Assembly: GCA_964610575.1 (NCBI GenBank)
Contig: CAZSYX010000005.1
Coordinates: 1-64,000, forward strand
Direction of reading: 5' to 3'
DNA length: 64,000 bases
DNA from: JADJWR01 sp964610575
Lineage (GTDB): Bacteria > Pseudomonadota > Gammaproteobacteria > Burkholderiales > Burkholderiaceae_F
Below the pieces are notes generated by a model, which made no database searches, was not told the DNA's origin, and worked only from the letters and a program-made list of their open reading frames with translations. Positions 36,398 to 44,200 of the stretch are shown here, one piece after another (position 1 is the stretch's first letter; each line of letters opens with the position of its first letter). Position numbers and translations under genes: made by a program.

Positions 36398-36818
36398 GGC
36401 AGTCCGCGTCGAACTCGGCGAGTGGACGGCGATGCGGACGCACGCCGAGCCGGTGCGCCATGCGGTGTTCGTCGAGGAGCAGAAGGTCCCGGCGGAGATC
36501 GAACTGGACGGCTTCGACCCGGTGAGCGTGCATGCGCTGGCCTTCGACCGCGAGGGCAGGGTGCTCGGCACGGGCCGGCTGCTGCCCGACGGTCACATCG
36601 GCCGCATGGCGGTGCTGCGGCGCTCGCGGGGCACCGGCGTGGGCAGCGCGCTGCTGCAGGCGCTGCTGCAGGAGGCGCGGGCGCGCGGCGATCGCAAGGT
36701 GCTGCTCAGTGCGCAGGCGCATGCGATCCCGTTCTACGAACGCTTCGGCTTCGTCGCCGAGGGCGAGGAATACGACGATGCGGGCATTGCCCATCGGATG
36801 ATGCGGCTCGTCTTCTGA
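36390..36818 (+). CDS. GNAT family N-acetyltransferase (ElaA-like)
   Basis: This 142-residue GNAT protein has the acetyl-CoA loop RGTGVG in GRMAVLRRSRGTGVGSALL, and FYERFGF near the end. The early RHAVFVEEQKVPAEIELDGFD is typical of ElaA-like acetyltransferases. I use GTG 36390, overlapping the thioesterase stop by 8 nt, because the conserved domain begins within ten residues of it. The target is unknown. It converges on the NRDE gene 21 nt away, where no convincing terminator is seen. Confidence 0.88.
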   Translation: MAEAVRVELGEWTAMRTHAEPVRHAVFVEEQKVPAEIELDGFDPVSVHALAFDREGRVLGTGRLLPDGHIGRMAVLRRSRGTGVGSALLQALLQEARARGDRKVLLSAQAHAIPFYERFGFVAEGEEYDDAGIAHRMMRLVF

Positions 36819-36839
36819 ACGCGGCCAGACGCTGGCGGC

Positions 36840-37676
36840 TCAGCCCGCCCTGCGGGTGCCCGACAAGCGCGTCGCCGACGCGGAGGCTCCGTCGACCGTG
36901 AACTCGAAGTGGCGGTCCCGATGGACCGCCGGCGCCCCGGGCTCGAAGCTGCGTTCGAGAAAGTTGACCACGCCGTCGCGCCGCACGGTCACCACGGTCG
37001 TCGAGCGCGTCCCGTAGCCGTGGGCGCGGATCTGGATCGGCGCCAGCGCGCGCTCCCAGTCCAGCGGCACGCCGGTCGAGGGAAGCTCGGAGTCGTGCAC
37101 GGCTCGCCGGTCGGCCATCAGCGCCAGCAGCGAGTCGGGCTCGACACGGCTGGCCAGCGCGCAGGCAAACGCGCCGACCGCGCGCATGACTTTCGGCCAC
37201 GGCGTGTCGAGGAAGGCATTCGACAGCCCGTAGATACCGGGCGATAGCGCCCGCGCACCGTGGTCGCGACGGTTGGTGTAGTACACCAGCCGCGATGCGC
37301 CGCCTCGCGAGGCCGCCGGCTCGGCGACCAGCAGATTGAAGCCGTTGTATGCAGCCATGCGCGGCGCCTGCTCACGCAGCCATTCGCCGGCCGACTGCGT
37401 GCTCTGCAGCGCGCCGACAGCGATCGCGCCGCGCGACGGCGCATGCGGGTTGCGCTCGCTCGGCGCCCGAACATTGGTCAGCAGCGCCACCCGGCCGCTG
37501 CGCGTGACGCCGAGCCAGGTACCGCCGGCTTCCTCGTCGCGGCCGGCAAGCAGCGCCACGCTCTGTCCCCACCAGGAGGCCGGCCGCGTGCTGCGCGTGT
37601 AGAACTCGTCGCGATTGGCCGCCAGCACCAGCGGATAGTCCGGGTGCACATGCCAGGCGATCACGGCCAGGCACAT
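36840..37676 (-). CDS. NRDE / TANGO2 family protein
   Basis: This 278-residue protein begins MCLAVIAW and carries the name-giving NRDE motif in AANRDEFYTR, followed by GGTWLGVTRSGRVALLTNVR. An N-terminal Cys directly after Met suggests an Ntn-hydrolase-like fold, as proposed for the family. Its biochemical role is not settled; animal TANGO2 has been tied to lipid and haem handling. It is the third gene of a ygfZ-DUF4936-NRDE string, starting 3 nt after the DUF4936 stop. Confidence 0.9.
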   Translation of the reverse strand: MCLAVIAWHVHPDYPLVLAANRDEFYTRSTRPASWWGQSVALLAGRDEEAGGTWLGVTRSGRVALLTNVRAPSERNPHAPSRGAIAVGALQSTQSAGEWLREQAPRMAAYNGFNLLVAEPAASRGGASRLVYYTNRRDHGARALSPGIYGLSNAFLDTPWPKVMRAVGAFACALASRVEPDSLLALMADRRAVHDSELPSTGVPLDWERALAPIQIRAHGYGTRSTTVVTVRRDGVVNFLERSFEPGAPAVHRDRHFEFTVDGASASATRLSGTRRAG

Positions 37677-37679
37677 GGC

Positions 37680-37964
37680 TCAGAGGTCCTCGAACCGTTC
37701 GGTGCGCCGCTGCGCAACGAGCGAGGCCGGCAGGCCGGCGCGCGCCACGGCACCGGATAGCGCGTCCCCGAATGCCGCCGGCTCTTCGATGCCGTCGTAG
37801 ACCTCGAGCAGCGTGACCGGCCCGTCCGGGACGTCGGCGCGGCGCATCAGTCGGGCATGCACGCCGCGCGACGTGGCAATTTCCCGCTGCATGCCGCGCA
37901 GGCGGGGCTCGAGTTCCCGTGCTGCCGGCGGATCGAGCTTGTAGTAGACGAACCAATGCTGCAT
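37680..37964 (-). CDS. DUF4936 family protein
   Basis: This small 94-residue protein (MQHWFVYYKLDPPAAREL...) matches the DUF4936 type found beside ygfZ in betaproteobacteria. A ferredoxin-like alpha/beta barrel fold is plausible from the pattern VYYKL...VTLLEVYDGI. It has no recognised active site. ATG 37964 is 14 nt after the ygfZ stop, and the NRDE gene starts 3 nt beyond its stop, so it is co-expressed with both. Function unknown. Confidence 0.8.
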   Translation of the reverse strand: MQHWFVYYKLDPPAARELEPRLRGMQREIATSRGVHARLMRRADVPDGPVTLLEVYDGIEEPAAFGDALSGAVARAGLPASLVAQRRTERFEDL

Positions 37965-37978
37965 CGCTGCGACCCGCC

Positions 37979-39010
37979 TCAGGCGGTGATGTCGACCAGG
38001 TCGTAGGGCAGCGCGCGCAGTTCGAGCAGCGGACCGTCGGGCGCGCCGAGGTGCAGTGGCGCCTCGGTCTTCTCCAGCGGGCACTCGAACAGCAGTTCGA
38101 AGCCGCCGCCCGGCGCACTCGCTGCCATCACCACGGTGCCAGCGGCCTCGGCCTCGCCGGCGGCGAAGACGTCGGATCCGGCCGGCGCGGCGACCGCGCA
38201 TTGCGCCAGTTGCATGCGCCGCTTCAGCTTGCCGCGGTACTGGCTGCGGGCCACCACTTCCTGGCCCGGATAGCAACCCTTGCTGAAGCTGACGCCACCG
38301 ACCACCTCGAAGTTGATCATCTGCGGCACGAACTTTTCCTGCGTGGCGGCGAACACCGTCGGCACGCCGGCGTCGATCTCGCTCCACCAGAAAGCGCCGT
38401 TGCCCACGGCGGGCAATTCGGCGAGCCCCGCCAGAACCTTCTCCGTTTCCGACGCCGGAGCAAGAAGGAGGAAGCGCTCGGGCACGCGCGCCGAGCCATG
38501 CAGTCGGGCGATCCGCGCGCCGTCGAACCGGGCGCACTCTCCCGGCGCGGCAGGCACCGTGCACCCGAGGGCACGCAGCTTCGACGCGGCGCCTGCGCCG
38601 AACACCGCCCAGGCACGCCAGGCCTCGGATTGGTCGGCGAGCCTGACCTTGGCGCGCAGCACGAACATCGACAGGCGCTTGATCACGCCCGGTAGCAGTT
38701 CGCGCGGCAACAGCAGATGAATCGCCTGTTCGTCGCGCCAGACGCGGAAGGTCGCCAGCAGGCGGCCCTTGGCGGTGCAGTAGCCGGCGAGTGCCAGTCG
38801 ATCGGCGCCGAGATGCTCGATATCGTTGCTCAACTGGCCGTGCAGGAAGCGCGCCGCGTCTTCGCCGGTCACGGTGATCACGCCGAGGTCGGCGAGTTGC
38901 GCGCGCACGGCGCCTCGCCGCGGCGCGTCGGCCTCGGCCGGCTCGAACTGCCAGCAACCCGCCGCCGTCACGGACGGTGTTTCATTCAACAAGGAACCGC
39001 GGACATCCAT
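37979..39010 (-). CDS. ygfZ: Folate-binding protein YgfZ
   Basis: This 343-residue GcvT-like protein has the diagnostic KGCYPGQE motif, with Cys246 and flanking RSQYRGK. YgfZ uses tetrahydrofolate to help assemble or repair certain iron-sulfur enzymes, including the tRNA-thiolating MiaB. The N-terminal FLHGQLSNDI and YCTAKGRLLATF segments are typical. It is the first gene of the minus-strand string and is divergent from mltG across 113 bp. The ATG at 39010 gives a slightly long N-terminus, so the true start could be a little downstream. Confidence 0.93.
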   Translation of the reverse strand: MDVRGSLLNETPSVTAAGCWQFEPAEADAPRRGAVRAQLADLGVITVTGEDAARFLHGQLSNDIEHLGADRLALAGYCTAKGRLLATFRVWRDEQAIHLLLPRELLPGVIKRLSMFVLRAKVRLADQSEAWRAWAVFGAGAASKLRALGCTVPAAPGECARFDGARIARLHGSARVPERFLLLAPASETEKVLAGLAELPAVGNGAFWWSEIDAGVPTVFAATQEKFVPQMINFEVVGGVSFSKGCYPGQEVVARSQYRGKLKRRMQLAQCAVAAPAGSDVFAAGEAEAAGTVVMAASAPGGGFELLFECPLEKTEAPLHLGAPDGPLLELRALPYDLVDITA

Positions 39011-39064
39011 CGATACGTTCGAAGCAGCGAAGCTGCCGTGCGCGCGAAAGTATCATAGGAGCGC

Positions 39065-39127
39065 ATGAGTTGGCCGAGCCGCCGCAGGGGCGAATCTTTC
39101 GAACGGCGCGCTGGGTTCTTGCCATGA
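39065..39127 (+). CDS. Possible 20-residue upstream reading frame coupled to mltG
   Basis: In the gap before mltG, AGGAG (39057-39061) is followed closely by ATG at 39065, which opens a 20-codon frame (MSWPSRRRGESFERRAGFLP). Its TGA overlaps the mltG ATG as ATGA. mltG itself has no visible ribosome-binding site, so ribosomes finishing this frame could restart at mltG. A putative -10, TATCAT (39051-39056), lies directly before the AGGAG; if it is real, the transcript would start too close to use this frame. I therefore offer this only as a possibility. Confidence 0.25.
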   Translation: MSWPSRRRGESFERRAGFLP

Positions 39128-40158
39128 GCGCGGTCATCCGTTCGCCCTCATCGCAGCAGGGTCGCATCCTGCTCATTGCCATCGCACTGATCCTGCTGGC
39201 TGCCCTGGGCGCGGCCGCAGCCGTGTGGCATCTGTACCAGCGGCCGCTTCCGCTGCGTGACGAGCGGGTCGAGATCGTGGTTCCCGCAGGCGTTTCCGCG
39301 CGGGCGATCGCGCAGGCACTGCGCGAGAAGGGCGTCGACGTCAATGTCGACCTGTTCGTGGCGGCGGCGCGCTGGACGGAGGCCACGCAGCGGCTGCGCG
39401 CCGGGCGCTACGAGATCACGCGCGGCATGCGCATCGCCGACATCCTCGACCGCCTGATTCGCGGCGAGACGCTGAAGGAACGACTGACCATCGTCGAAGG
39501 CTGGACCTTCCGCGAGATGCGCGCCGCGCTCGCCGCCCATCCGCTCCTGAAGCGCGACAGCGGGACGATGACCGATGCGCAGGTGCTCGCCGCGGTGGGC
39601 AGCACCGAGTCGCATCCCGAGGGCCTGTTCGCGCCCGACACCTACGTCTTCGATGCCGGCTCCAGCGACCTCGAAGTCCTGCGCCAGGCGTACCGTGCGC
39701 AACAGACGCGGCTGTCGCGGGCCTGGCAGGAAAGGGCGGCCGACCTGCCGTTGAAGTCGCCGTACGAGGCGCTGATCCTCGCCTCGATCGTCGAGAAGGA
39801 GACCGGGCAGTCGGCGGAGCGCGGCCGGATAGCCGGGGTGTTCATCAACCGACTGCGCACCGGGATGCTGCTGCAGACCGACCCGACCGTGATCTATGGC
39901 CTCGGCGATAAGTTCGACGGCAACCTGCGCAAGCGCGACCTGACCGCCGACACGCCATACAACACCTACACGCGAGGCGGCCTGCCGCCGACGCCGATCG
40001 CCCTGCCGGGACAGGCGTCGATCGAGGCGGCGCTCAAGCCCGAGCAGACGCGCGCCCTGTACTTTGTCGCCCGCGGCGACGGCACCTCGCAGTTCTCGGA
40101 CTCGCTGGCCGAGCACAATCGCGCCGTGGCCAAGCATCAACTGGGAGGAAAGAAATGA
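39124..40158 (+). CDS. mltG: Endolytic murein transglycosylase MltG (YceG)
   Basis: MltG cleaves nascent glycan strands in the periplasm and helps set peptidoglycan chain length. The 344-residue protein has a single N-terminal membrane anchor (about residues 17-37), a LysM-like region and the YceG domain with catalytic Glu224 in LASIVEKETG. The substrate-binding segment LQTDPTVIYGLG and the conserved YNTYTRGGLPPTPI follow. ATG 39124 places the anchor normally. The downstream order tmk-holB-pilZ-tatD is a classic arrangement. Confidence 0.95.
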   Translation: MSAVIRSPSSQQGRILLIAIALILLAALGAAAAVWHLYQRPLPLRDERVEIVVPAGVSARAIAQALREKGVDVNVDLFVAAARWTEATQRLRAGRYEITRGMRIADILDRLIRGETLKERLTIVEGWTFREMRAALAAHPLLKRDSGTMTDAQVLAAVGSTESHPEGLFAPDTYVFDAGSSDLEVLRQAYRAQQTRLSRAWQERAADLPLKSPYEALILASIVEKETGQSAERGRIAGVFINRLRTGMLLQTDPTVIYGLGDKFDGNLRKRDLTADTPYNTYTRGGLPPTPIALPGQASIEAALKPEQTRALYFVARGDGTSQFSDSLAEHNRAVAKHQLGGKK

Positions 40159-40201
40159 GCGCGTGCCTGCCGCGGACGACGTGCGCAGCCGAGGGGGTGT
40201 G

Positions 40202-40816
40202 GTGACCGCGCGCGGCCGCTTCGTGACGTTCGAGGGCATCGACGGTGCCGGCAAGAGCACGCAGATCGCCTTCATCGACAGCTGGCTGCGGGGCCGCGGC
40301 GTCGACGTGCTGCTGACGCGCGAGCCGGGCGGCACGCCGATCGGCGAGACCCTGCGAGAGATGATCCTGCACCGACCGATGCGGCCGCGCACCGAAACCC
40401 TGCTGATGTTTGCCGCCCGCTGCGAGCACGTCCTCACCGTGATCGAGCCGGCGCTGGCCGCTGGCCGCTGGGTGCTGTGTGACCGCTTCACCGACGCGAC
40501 CTACGCCTACCAGTCCGGCGGCCGCGGCCTGCCGCAGGCCGACGTGGCCACCCTGGAGCGCTGGGTGCACCCGGGACTGCAGCCCGACCTCACCCTGCTG
40601 TTCGACCTCGAACCGGCGATCGCCGCCGAGCGCCTGGCCCGGGCACAACGCAGCGACCGTTTCGAGGCGGAGCAGCGTGATTTCTTCGCCCGCGTGCGGG
40701 AGCACTACCTGGCGCGGGCACGCGCCGAGCCGCAGCGGTTCTTCGTCGTCGACACGTCGCAGGACAAGCCCGTGGTGCAGGCAAGACTGATCGACGCGGT
40801 CGGCCGTCTGCTATGA
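40202..40816 (+). CDS. tmk: Thymidylate kinase
   Basis: Tmk phosphorylates dTMP to dTDP. The 204-residue protein shows the P-loop FEGIDGAGKST (residues 10-20), the DR(Y/F) motif CDRFTDATYAYQSGGRG, and the LID region ERLARAQRSDRFEAE. Two adjacent GTG codons (40199 and 40202) could serve as start, with GAGGGGG upstream; I use 40202. The stop overlaps the holB start as ATGA. Confidence 0.94.
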   Translation: MTARGRFVTFEGIDGAGKSTQIAFIDSWLRGRGVDVLLTREPGGTPIGETLREMILHRPMRPRTETLLMFAARCEHVLTVIEPALAAGRWVLCDRFTDATYAYQSGGRGLPQADVATLERWVHPGLQPDLTLLFDLEPAIAAERLARAQRSDRFEAEQRDFFARVREHYLARARAEPQRFFVVDTSQDKPVVQARLIDAVGRLL

Positions 40817-41877
40817 CGCGGCGTCGGCTGACCTGGCTCGAGCCGGTGTGGCCGATGCTGCCGCCACTGGCCGCGCGCGGCGTGCACGCCGTGCTGCTGC
40901 ACGGCCTGCGCGGCGTCGGCAAGAAGAGCCTGGCGCTCGATTTCGCCGAGGCGCTTCTCTGTTCGACACCGCAGGCGGACGGACACAGCTGCGGCCAGTG
41001 CGACGAGTGCAAGCTCACCGCCGCGTTCAGCCATCCCGACCTGCGCTGGGTGCTGCCGCCGGCACTGGCAGAAAGGCTGCTGCCGCAGGCGCAGGACGAG
41101 GACCAGGCGACGGCCGTCACCGCGGCAGCGGAGCCGGGCGAGGGCGACGGCAAGCCAACGAAAGCCAGTCGCGAGATTCGCGTCGACCAGGTGCGCGGGC
41201 TGTCCGACTTCCTCGGCATTGCCGCGTATCGGGGCGGGCAACGGGTGGTCGTGCTGGCGCCGGCCGAGGCGATGAACGCCATTGCGGCCAACACGCTGCT
41301 CAAGATGCTCGAGGAACCTCCGCCGGCGACGATGTTCGTGCTGGTTTCCGATGCGCTCGACGACGTGCTGCCGACGATTCGGTCGCGCTGCGTGCTGGTG
41401 CAGGTGCCGGTGCCCGACGCGCGGGCTTGCCTGCCCTGGCTGGCGGAGCAGGGCGTCGCCGAGCCGGCGGCGGCGCTGGCGCTGGCATCAGGCGCGCCAC
41501 TGGCTGCGCTCGCTGAGGCCTCCGAGGAGTCCATCGCGCCCGAGGCGTCGGCGGCGCTGTACCGGATGCTTGAGCGAGGGCCAGCGCTGACGCCGGCACA
41601 GGTCGCTGTAAGTATTAGCCGCGACCCCCCTGTGCCGGCCTGCGTGCGGCTGATGCAGTGCTGGGCATTCGACCTGATTCAGTACCGTGCGCGCGGGTCC
41701 GTCCGTTATCATCCGCAGCGCGAAGCGTGCATCAGGCAGTTGGCGGCGTCGGCGCGCAGCGAGGGACTCTGGCGCTGGGCCGATGCGCTGAAGAGTGCCA
41801 GCGCGGCGCGTGAGCATCCGCTGAACGCACGTCTTGTCATCGAATCGCTGCTCGCCAGGTACATCGAAGTCTTTTGA
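40813..41877 (+). CDS. holB: DNA polymerase III subunit delta'
   Basis: HolB is a clamp-loader subunit that helps load the sliding clamp. The 354-residue product has a P-loop remnant LRGVGKKS, a zinc-binding cluster (CGQCDEC plus an upstream Cys), the REIRVDQVR region, NTLLKMLEEPP and the SRC motif (TIRSRC). Between the zinc region and REIRVDQ there is an acidic/Ala-rich insertion (AQDEDQATAVTAAAEPGEGDG). It overlaps tmk by 4 nt. Confidence 0.93.
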   Translation: MTRRRLTWLEPVWPMLPPLAARGVHAVLLHGLRGVGKKSLALDFAEALLCSTPQADGHSCGQCDECKLTAAFSHPDLRWVLPPALAERLLPQAQDEDQATAVTAAAEPGEGDGKPTKASREIRVDQVRGLSDFLGIAAYRGGQRVVVLAPAEAMNAIAANTLLKMLEEPPPATMFVLVSDALDDVLPTIRSRCVLVQVPVPDARACLPWLAEQGVAEPAAALALASGAPLAALAEASEESIAPEASAALYRMLERGPALTPAQVAVSISRDPPVPACVRLMQCWAFDLIQYRARGSVRYHPQREACIRQLAASARSEGLWRWADALKSASAAREHPLNARLVIESLLARYIEVF

Positions 41878-41886
41878 CGATCGCAG

Positions 41887-42306
41887 ATGAGCGACACACC
41901 GAACACCCGATTCGGCGGCGGGGCGCCCGACCTGCTGGGTCCCAACACGGTCAGCGCGCCCGTGGCGGGCGGCCGGCCGGCGATCCTGTCGCTGGCGATC
42001 AAGGAAAAGGCGGCCCTGTATGGCGCCTACATGCCGTACCTGAAGAACGGCGGCATCTTCGTGCCCACCAACCGCCCGTACAAGCTCGGCGACGAGGTCT
42101 ACCTGATCCTGACGCTGATGGACGATCCGACGAAGTATCCGATCGCCGGCCGGGTGGTCTGGATCAGCCCCGCCGGCGGCACCGCGCGCACGCCCGGAAT
42201 CGGCGTCCACTTCCCGAGTGACGAGACCGGCGTTGCGGCGCGGCGGCGCATCGAGGAACTGCTGGGCGCGGCGATCAAGTCGGGCCGGCCGACGCACACG
42301 ATCTAG
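41887..42306 (+). CDS. pilZ: PilZ domain protein of type IV pilus assembly
   Basis: This 139-residue PilZ protein has the core LSLAIKEKAALYGAYMPYLKNGGIFVPT and a beta-barrel ending in GIGVHF. It lacks the RxxxR and D/NxSxxG residues needed to bind c-di-GMP, as does the founding PilZ that acts in pilus biogenesis through PilB. The first 30 residues are Gly/Pro-rich and probably disordered. It begins 9 nt after holB and precedes tatD. Confidence 0.9.
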   Translation: MSDTPNTRFGGGAPDLLGPNTVSAPVAGGRPAILSLAIKEKAALYGAYMPYLKNGGIFVPTNRPYKLGDEVYLILTLMDDPTKYPIAGRVVWISPAGGTARTPGIGVHFPSDETGVAARRRIEELLGAAIKSGRPTHTI

Positions 42307-42336
42307 CAATCCGCCGGGTCCGCGAGCGGCGGCGCC

Positions 42337-43101
42337 GTGTTCGTCGATTCGCACTGCCATCTTGCCTTTCCCGAGCTAGCCGACGACATCGACGGTGTGC
42401 TGGCGCGCATGGCCACGGCCGGGGTCGGCCGCGCGCTGAGCGTCTGCACGCGGCTGGACGAGTTCGAGCGGATTCACGCGCTGGCGATGCGCGACGAGCG
42501 CATCTTCGCCTCTGTCGGCGTCCACCCGGACACCACCGGGGCCGAGGAGCCGACGGTTCAGCGACTGGTCGAACTGGCCGCCCGCCCGCGGGTGATCGCC
42601 ATCGGCGAGACCGGGCTGGACTACTACCGGCTGCCGGAGCCGCTCGAATGGCAGCGCGACCGCTTCCGCGTACACATTCGGGCGGCGCGCGGGGCCGGCA
42701 AGCCGCTGATCATCCACACCCGGTCCGCCTCGGCTGACACCCTGCGGATCATGCGCGAGGAGCGGGCGGACGAGGCGGGCGGCGTCATGCACTGCTTCAC
42801 CGAGTCGCTCGAAGTCGCCCAGGCGGCGATCGACCTGGGCTTCTTCATCTCGTTCTCCGGCATCGTGACCTTCAAGAACGCCCGCGAACTGCAGGCGGTC
42901 GCCAGGGCGCTGCCGCTGGATCGGTTGCTGATCGAAACGGATGCGCCATACCTGGCGCCGGTGCCGTTTAGGGGTCGGACCAACGAGCCCGGCTTCGTTC
43001 CGCACGTGGCGTGCAAGCTCGCCGAACTGCACGGGACTTCAGCAGACGCGATTGAGGCGATCACAGCGGACAATTTCTCGCGCTGTTTTAAATGTTTATG
43101 A
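42337..43101 (+). CDS. tatD: TatD family metal-dependent deoxyribonuclease
   Basis: This 254-residue TIM-barrel hydrolase has the metal ligands in FVDSHCHL (N-terminus), the Glu of GETGLDYYR, the His of HTRSAS, the HCFTES segment and the Asp of ETDAPYLAP. TatD-type enzymes are 3'-5' exonucleases linked to DNA repair. It starts with GTG at 42337, 30 nt after pilZ. The last codons are noticeably AT-richer (CGCTGTTTTAAATGTTTATG) and lead into an AT-rich gap. Confidence 0.92.
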   Translation: MFVDSHCHLAFPELADDIDGVLARMATAGVGRALSVCTRLDEFERIHALAMRDERIFASVGVHPDTTGAEEPTVQRLVELAARPRVIAIGETGLDYYRLPEPLEWQRDRFRVHIRAARGAGKPLIIHTRSASADTLRIMREERADEAGGVMHCFTESLEVAQAAIDLGFFISFSGIVTFKNARELQAVARALPLDRLLIETDAPYLAPVPFRGRTNEPGFVPHVACKLAELHGTSADAIEAITADNFSRCFKCL

Positions 43102-43105
43102 GCGG

Positions 43106-43142
43106 AACCTCGCGTTACCTGTGAGGAAAGTCTCGCGAGGTT
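43106..43142 (+). repeat. 9-bp inverted repeat after tatD
   Basis: AACCTCGCG (43106-43114) and CGCGAGGTT (43134-43142) are perfect complements separated by 19 nt. They begin 4 nt after the tatD stop. The stem could act as a weak terminator or an RNA-stabilising end, although only TTGG follows. Confidence 0.55.
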
Positions 43143-43226
43143 TGGTGGCAAGTAAACTCAATTAATACAGAAGCGTATGAGCAAGTCCTCAGGTGGTTTC
43201 TTTGTTCGGCTCTTTGTGTCCCCTCA

Positions 43227-43252
43227 GTTCGCATAATGTATATTATGTTAAC
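43227..43252. promoter_or_regulatory. AT-rich operator-like dyad upstream of the FixJ-type regulator
   Basis: The 26-bp element has the form GTT-N2-CATAAT-GTAT-ATTATG-N2-AAC. The GTT/AAC and CATAAT/ATTATG arms are perfectly symmetric around the centre. It sits in the most AT-rich stretch of the window, 127 nt before the regulator gene. Its size and symmetry suit a dimeric DNA-binding protein, for example of the GntR type. Which protein binds it is not known. Confidence 0.5.
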
Positions 43253-43378
43253 TAACGGAGCGTGATTGCCGCCCGCCTGCCTATCTTGACCGCGCCCGGC
43301 CAGGCGACGCGCCCCCCTACGAGATAATGCGCACCGATCTGTCCCTCCGCCTGCGCCGTTCCGGCGCGACCGAAGCAG

Positions 43379-43999
43379 ATGTCTCCCGCACCCGCCGCCC
43401 ACATCGTCGACGACGACAGCGCGATTCGTGATTCCTTGTCGCTTTGGCTGGGCATGCGCGGCATTCGCTGTCTGGCCTACGCATCGGCCGAGAGCTTCCT
43501 GGATGTGGTCCAGCCCGACTGGCGCGGCTGCGTGCTGATCGACCTGCAACTCGAGGGAATCGACGGCCTGCAACTGCAGGCGCGCCTGGTCGAACGGAGG
43601 GTCACGATGCCCGTGATCTTCGTCACCGGACACGGCGACGTCGCCACGGCCCGCGACGCGCTGAAAGCCGGTGCGCTGGACTTCATCGAAAAGCCCGTCG
43701 ACAACGATCGTCTCGTCGAACTGGTCGGCATGGCAATGGCCAAGGACGCCGCGCAGGCGCACCGACAAGCTCAGGCCGAGCAGTTGGCGAGCCGGATGCA
43801 GCGGCTGACGCAGCGCGAGCGCGAAGTCATGGACCAGGTGGTCGCCGGGCGCCACAACCGCGAGATCGCCGCCGACCTCGGCATCAGCCCCCGCACGGTG
43901 GAGGTCTACAAGGCGCGCCTGATGGACAAGCTCGATGTGCAGCGTGTCGCGGATCTCGTGAAACTGGCGCTCGAAGCGCAGGTCGAATCCAGACAATGA
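43379..43999 (+). CDS. FixJ/NarL-type two-component response regulator
   Basis: This 206-residue regulator has a receiver domain with acidic pocket VDDD, phospho-acceptor Asp55 (LIDLQLEG), a Thr in FVTGHGD and Lys in IEKPVD. It also has a LuxR-type DNA-binding domain (about residues 135-200) containing LTQREREVMDQV and ISPRTVEVYKARLM. This is the FixJ/TtrR architecture. No histidine kinase gene is adjacent, so it is an orphan in this window. A possible -10, GATAAT (43323-43328), lies 50 nt upstream. Its targets are unknown; the dyad at 43227 is a candidate. Confidence 0.92.
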   Translation: MSPAPAAHIVDDDSAIRDSLSLWLGMRGIRCLAYASAESFLDVVQPDWRGCVLIDLQLEGIDGLQLQARLVERRVTMPVIFVTGHGDVATARDALKAGALDFIEKPVDNDRLVELVGMAMAKDAAQAHRQAQAEQLASRMQRLTQREREVMDQVVAGRHNREIAADLGISPRTVEVYKARLMDKLDVQRVADLVKLALEAQVESRQ

Positions 44000-44200
44000 C
44001 CCTCGCGGCAGCCTGGCAAGACCTCCCGCCTGCGTCAAGGTCGCCACAGGGGCGCTAGCTTGGGGTCGTTTTAGCTGCGGTGCCGCTCCATGCGCAGGCG
44101 ATGAAATGTCCGCAGTGGCGCGCTCCTTGCCTTGCGGCTCATGGGACTCATGTTCACCAATCCTGACCCAGCGCAACCGGCTGTACGCAGGGCGAATAAC

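Noticed and set aside
34082..36571. An 829-codon minus-strand frame opposite the M16 protease, thioesterase and GNAT genes
   Set aside because: Shadow frame spanning several real genes without any recognisable domain.
36823..36836. GCCAG-ACG-CTGGC hairpin between the convergent GNAT and NRDE genes
   Set aside because: Only five base pairs and no T run; not enough to call a terminator.
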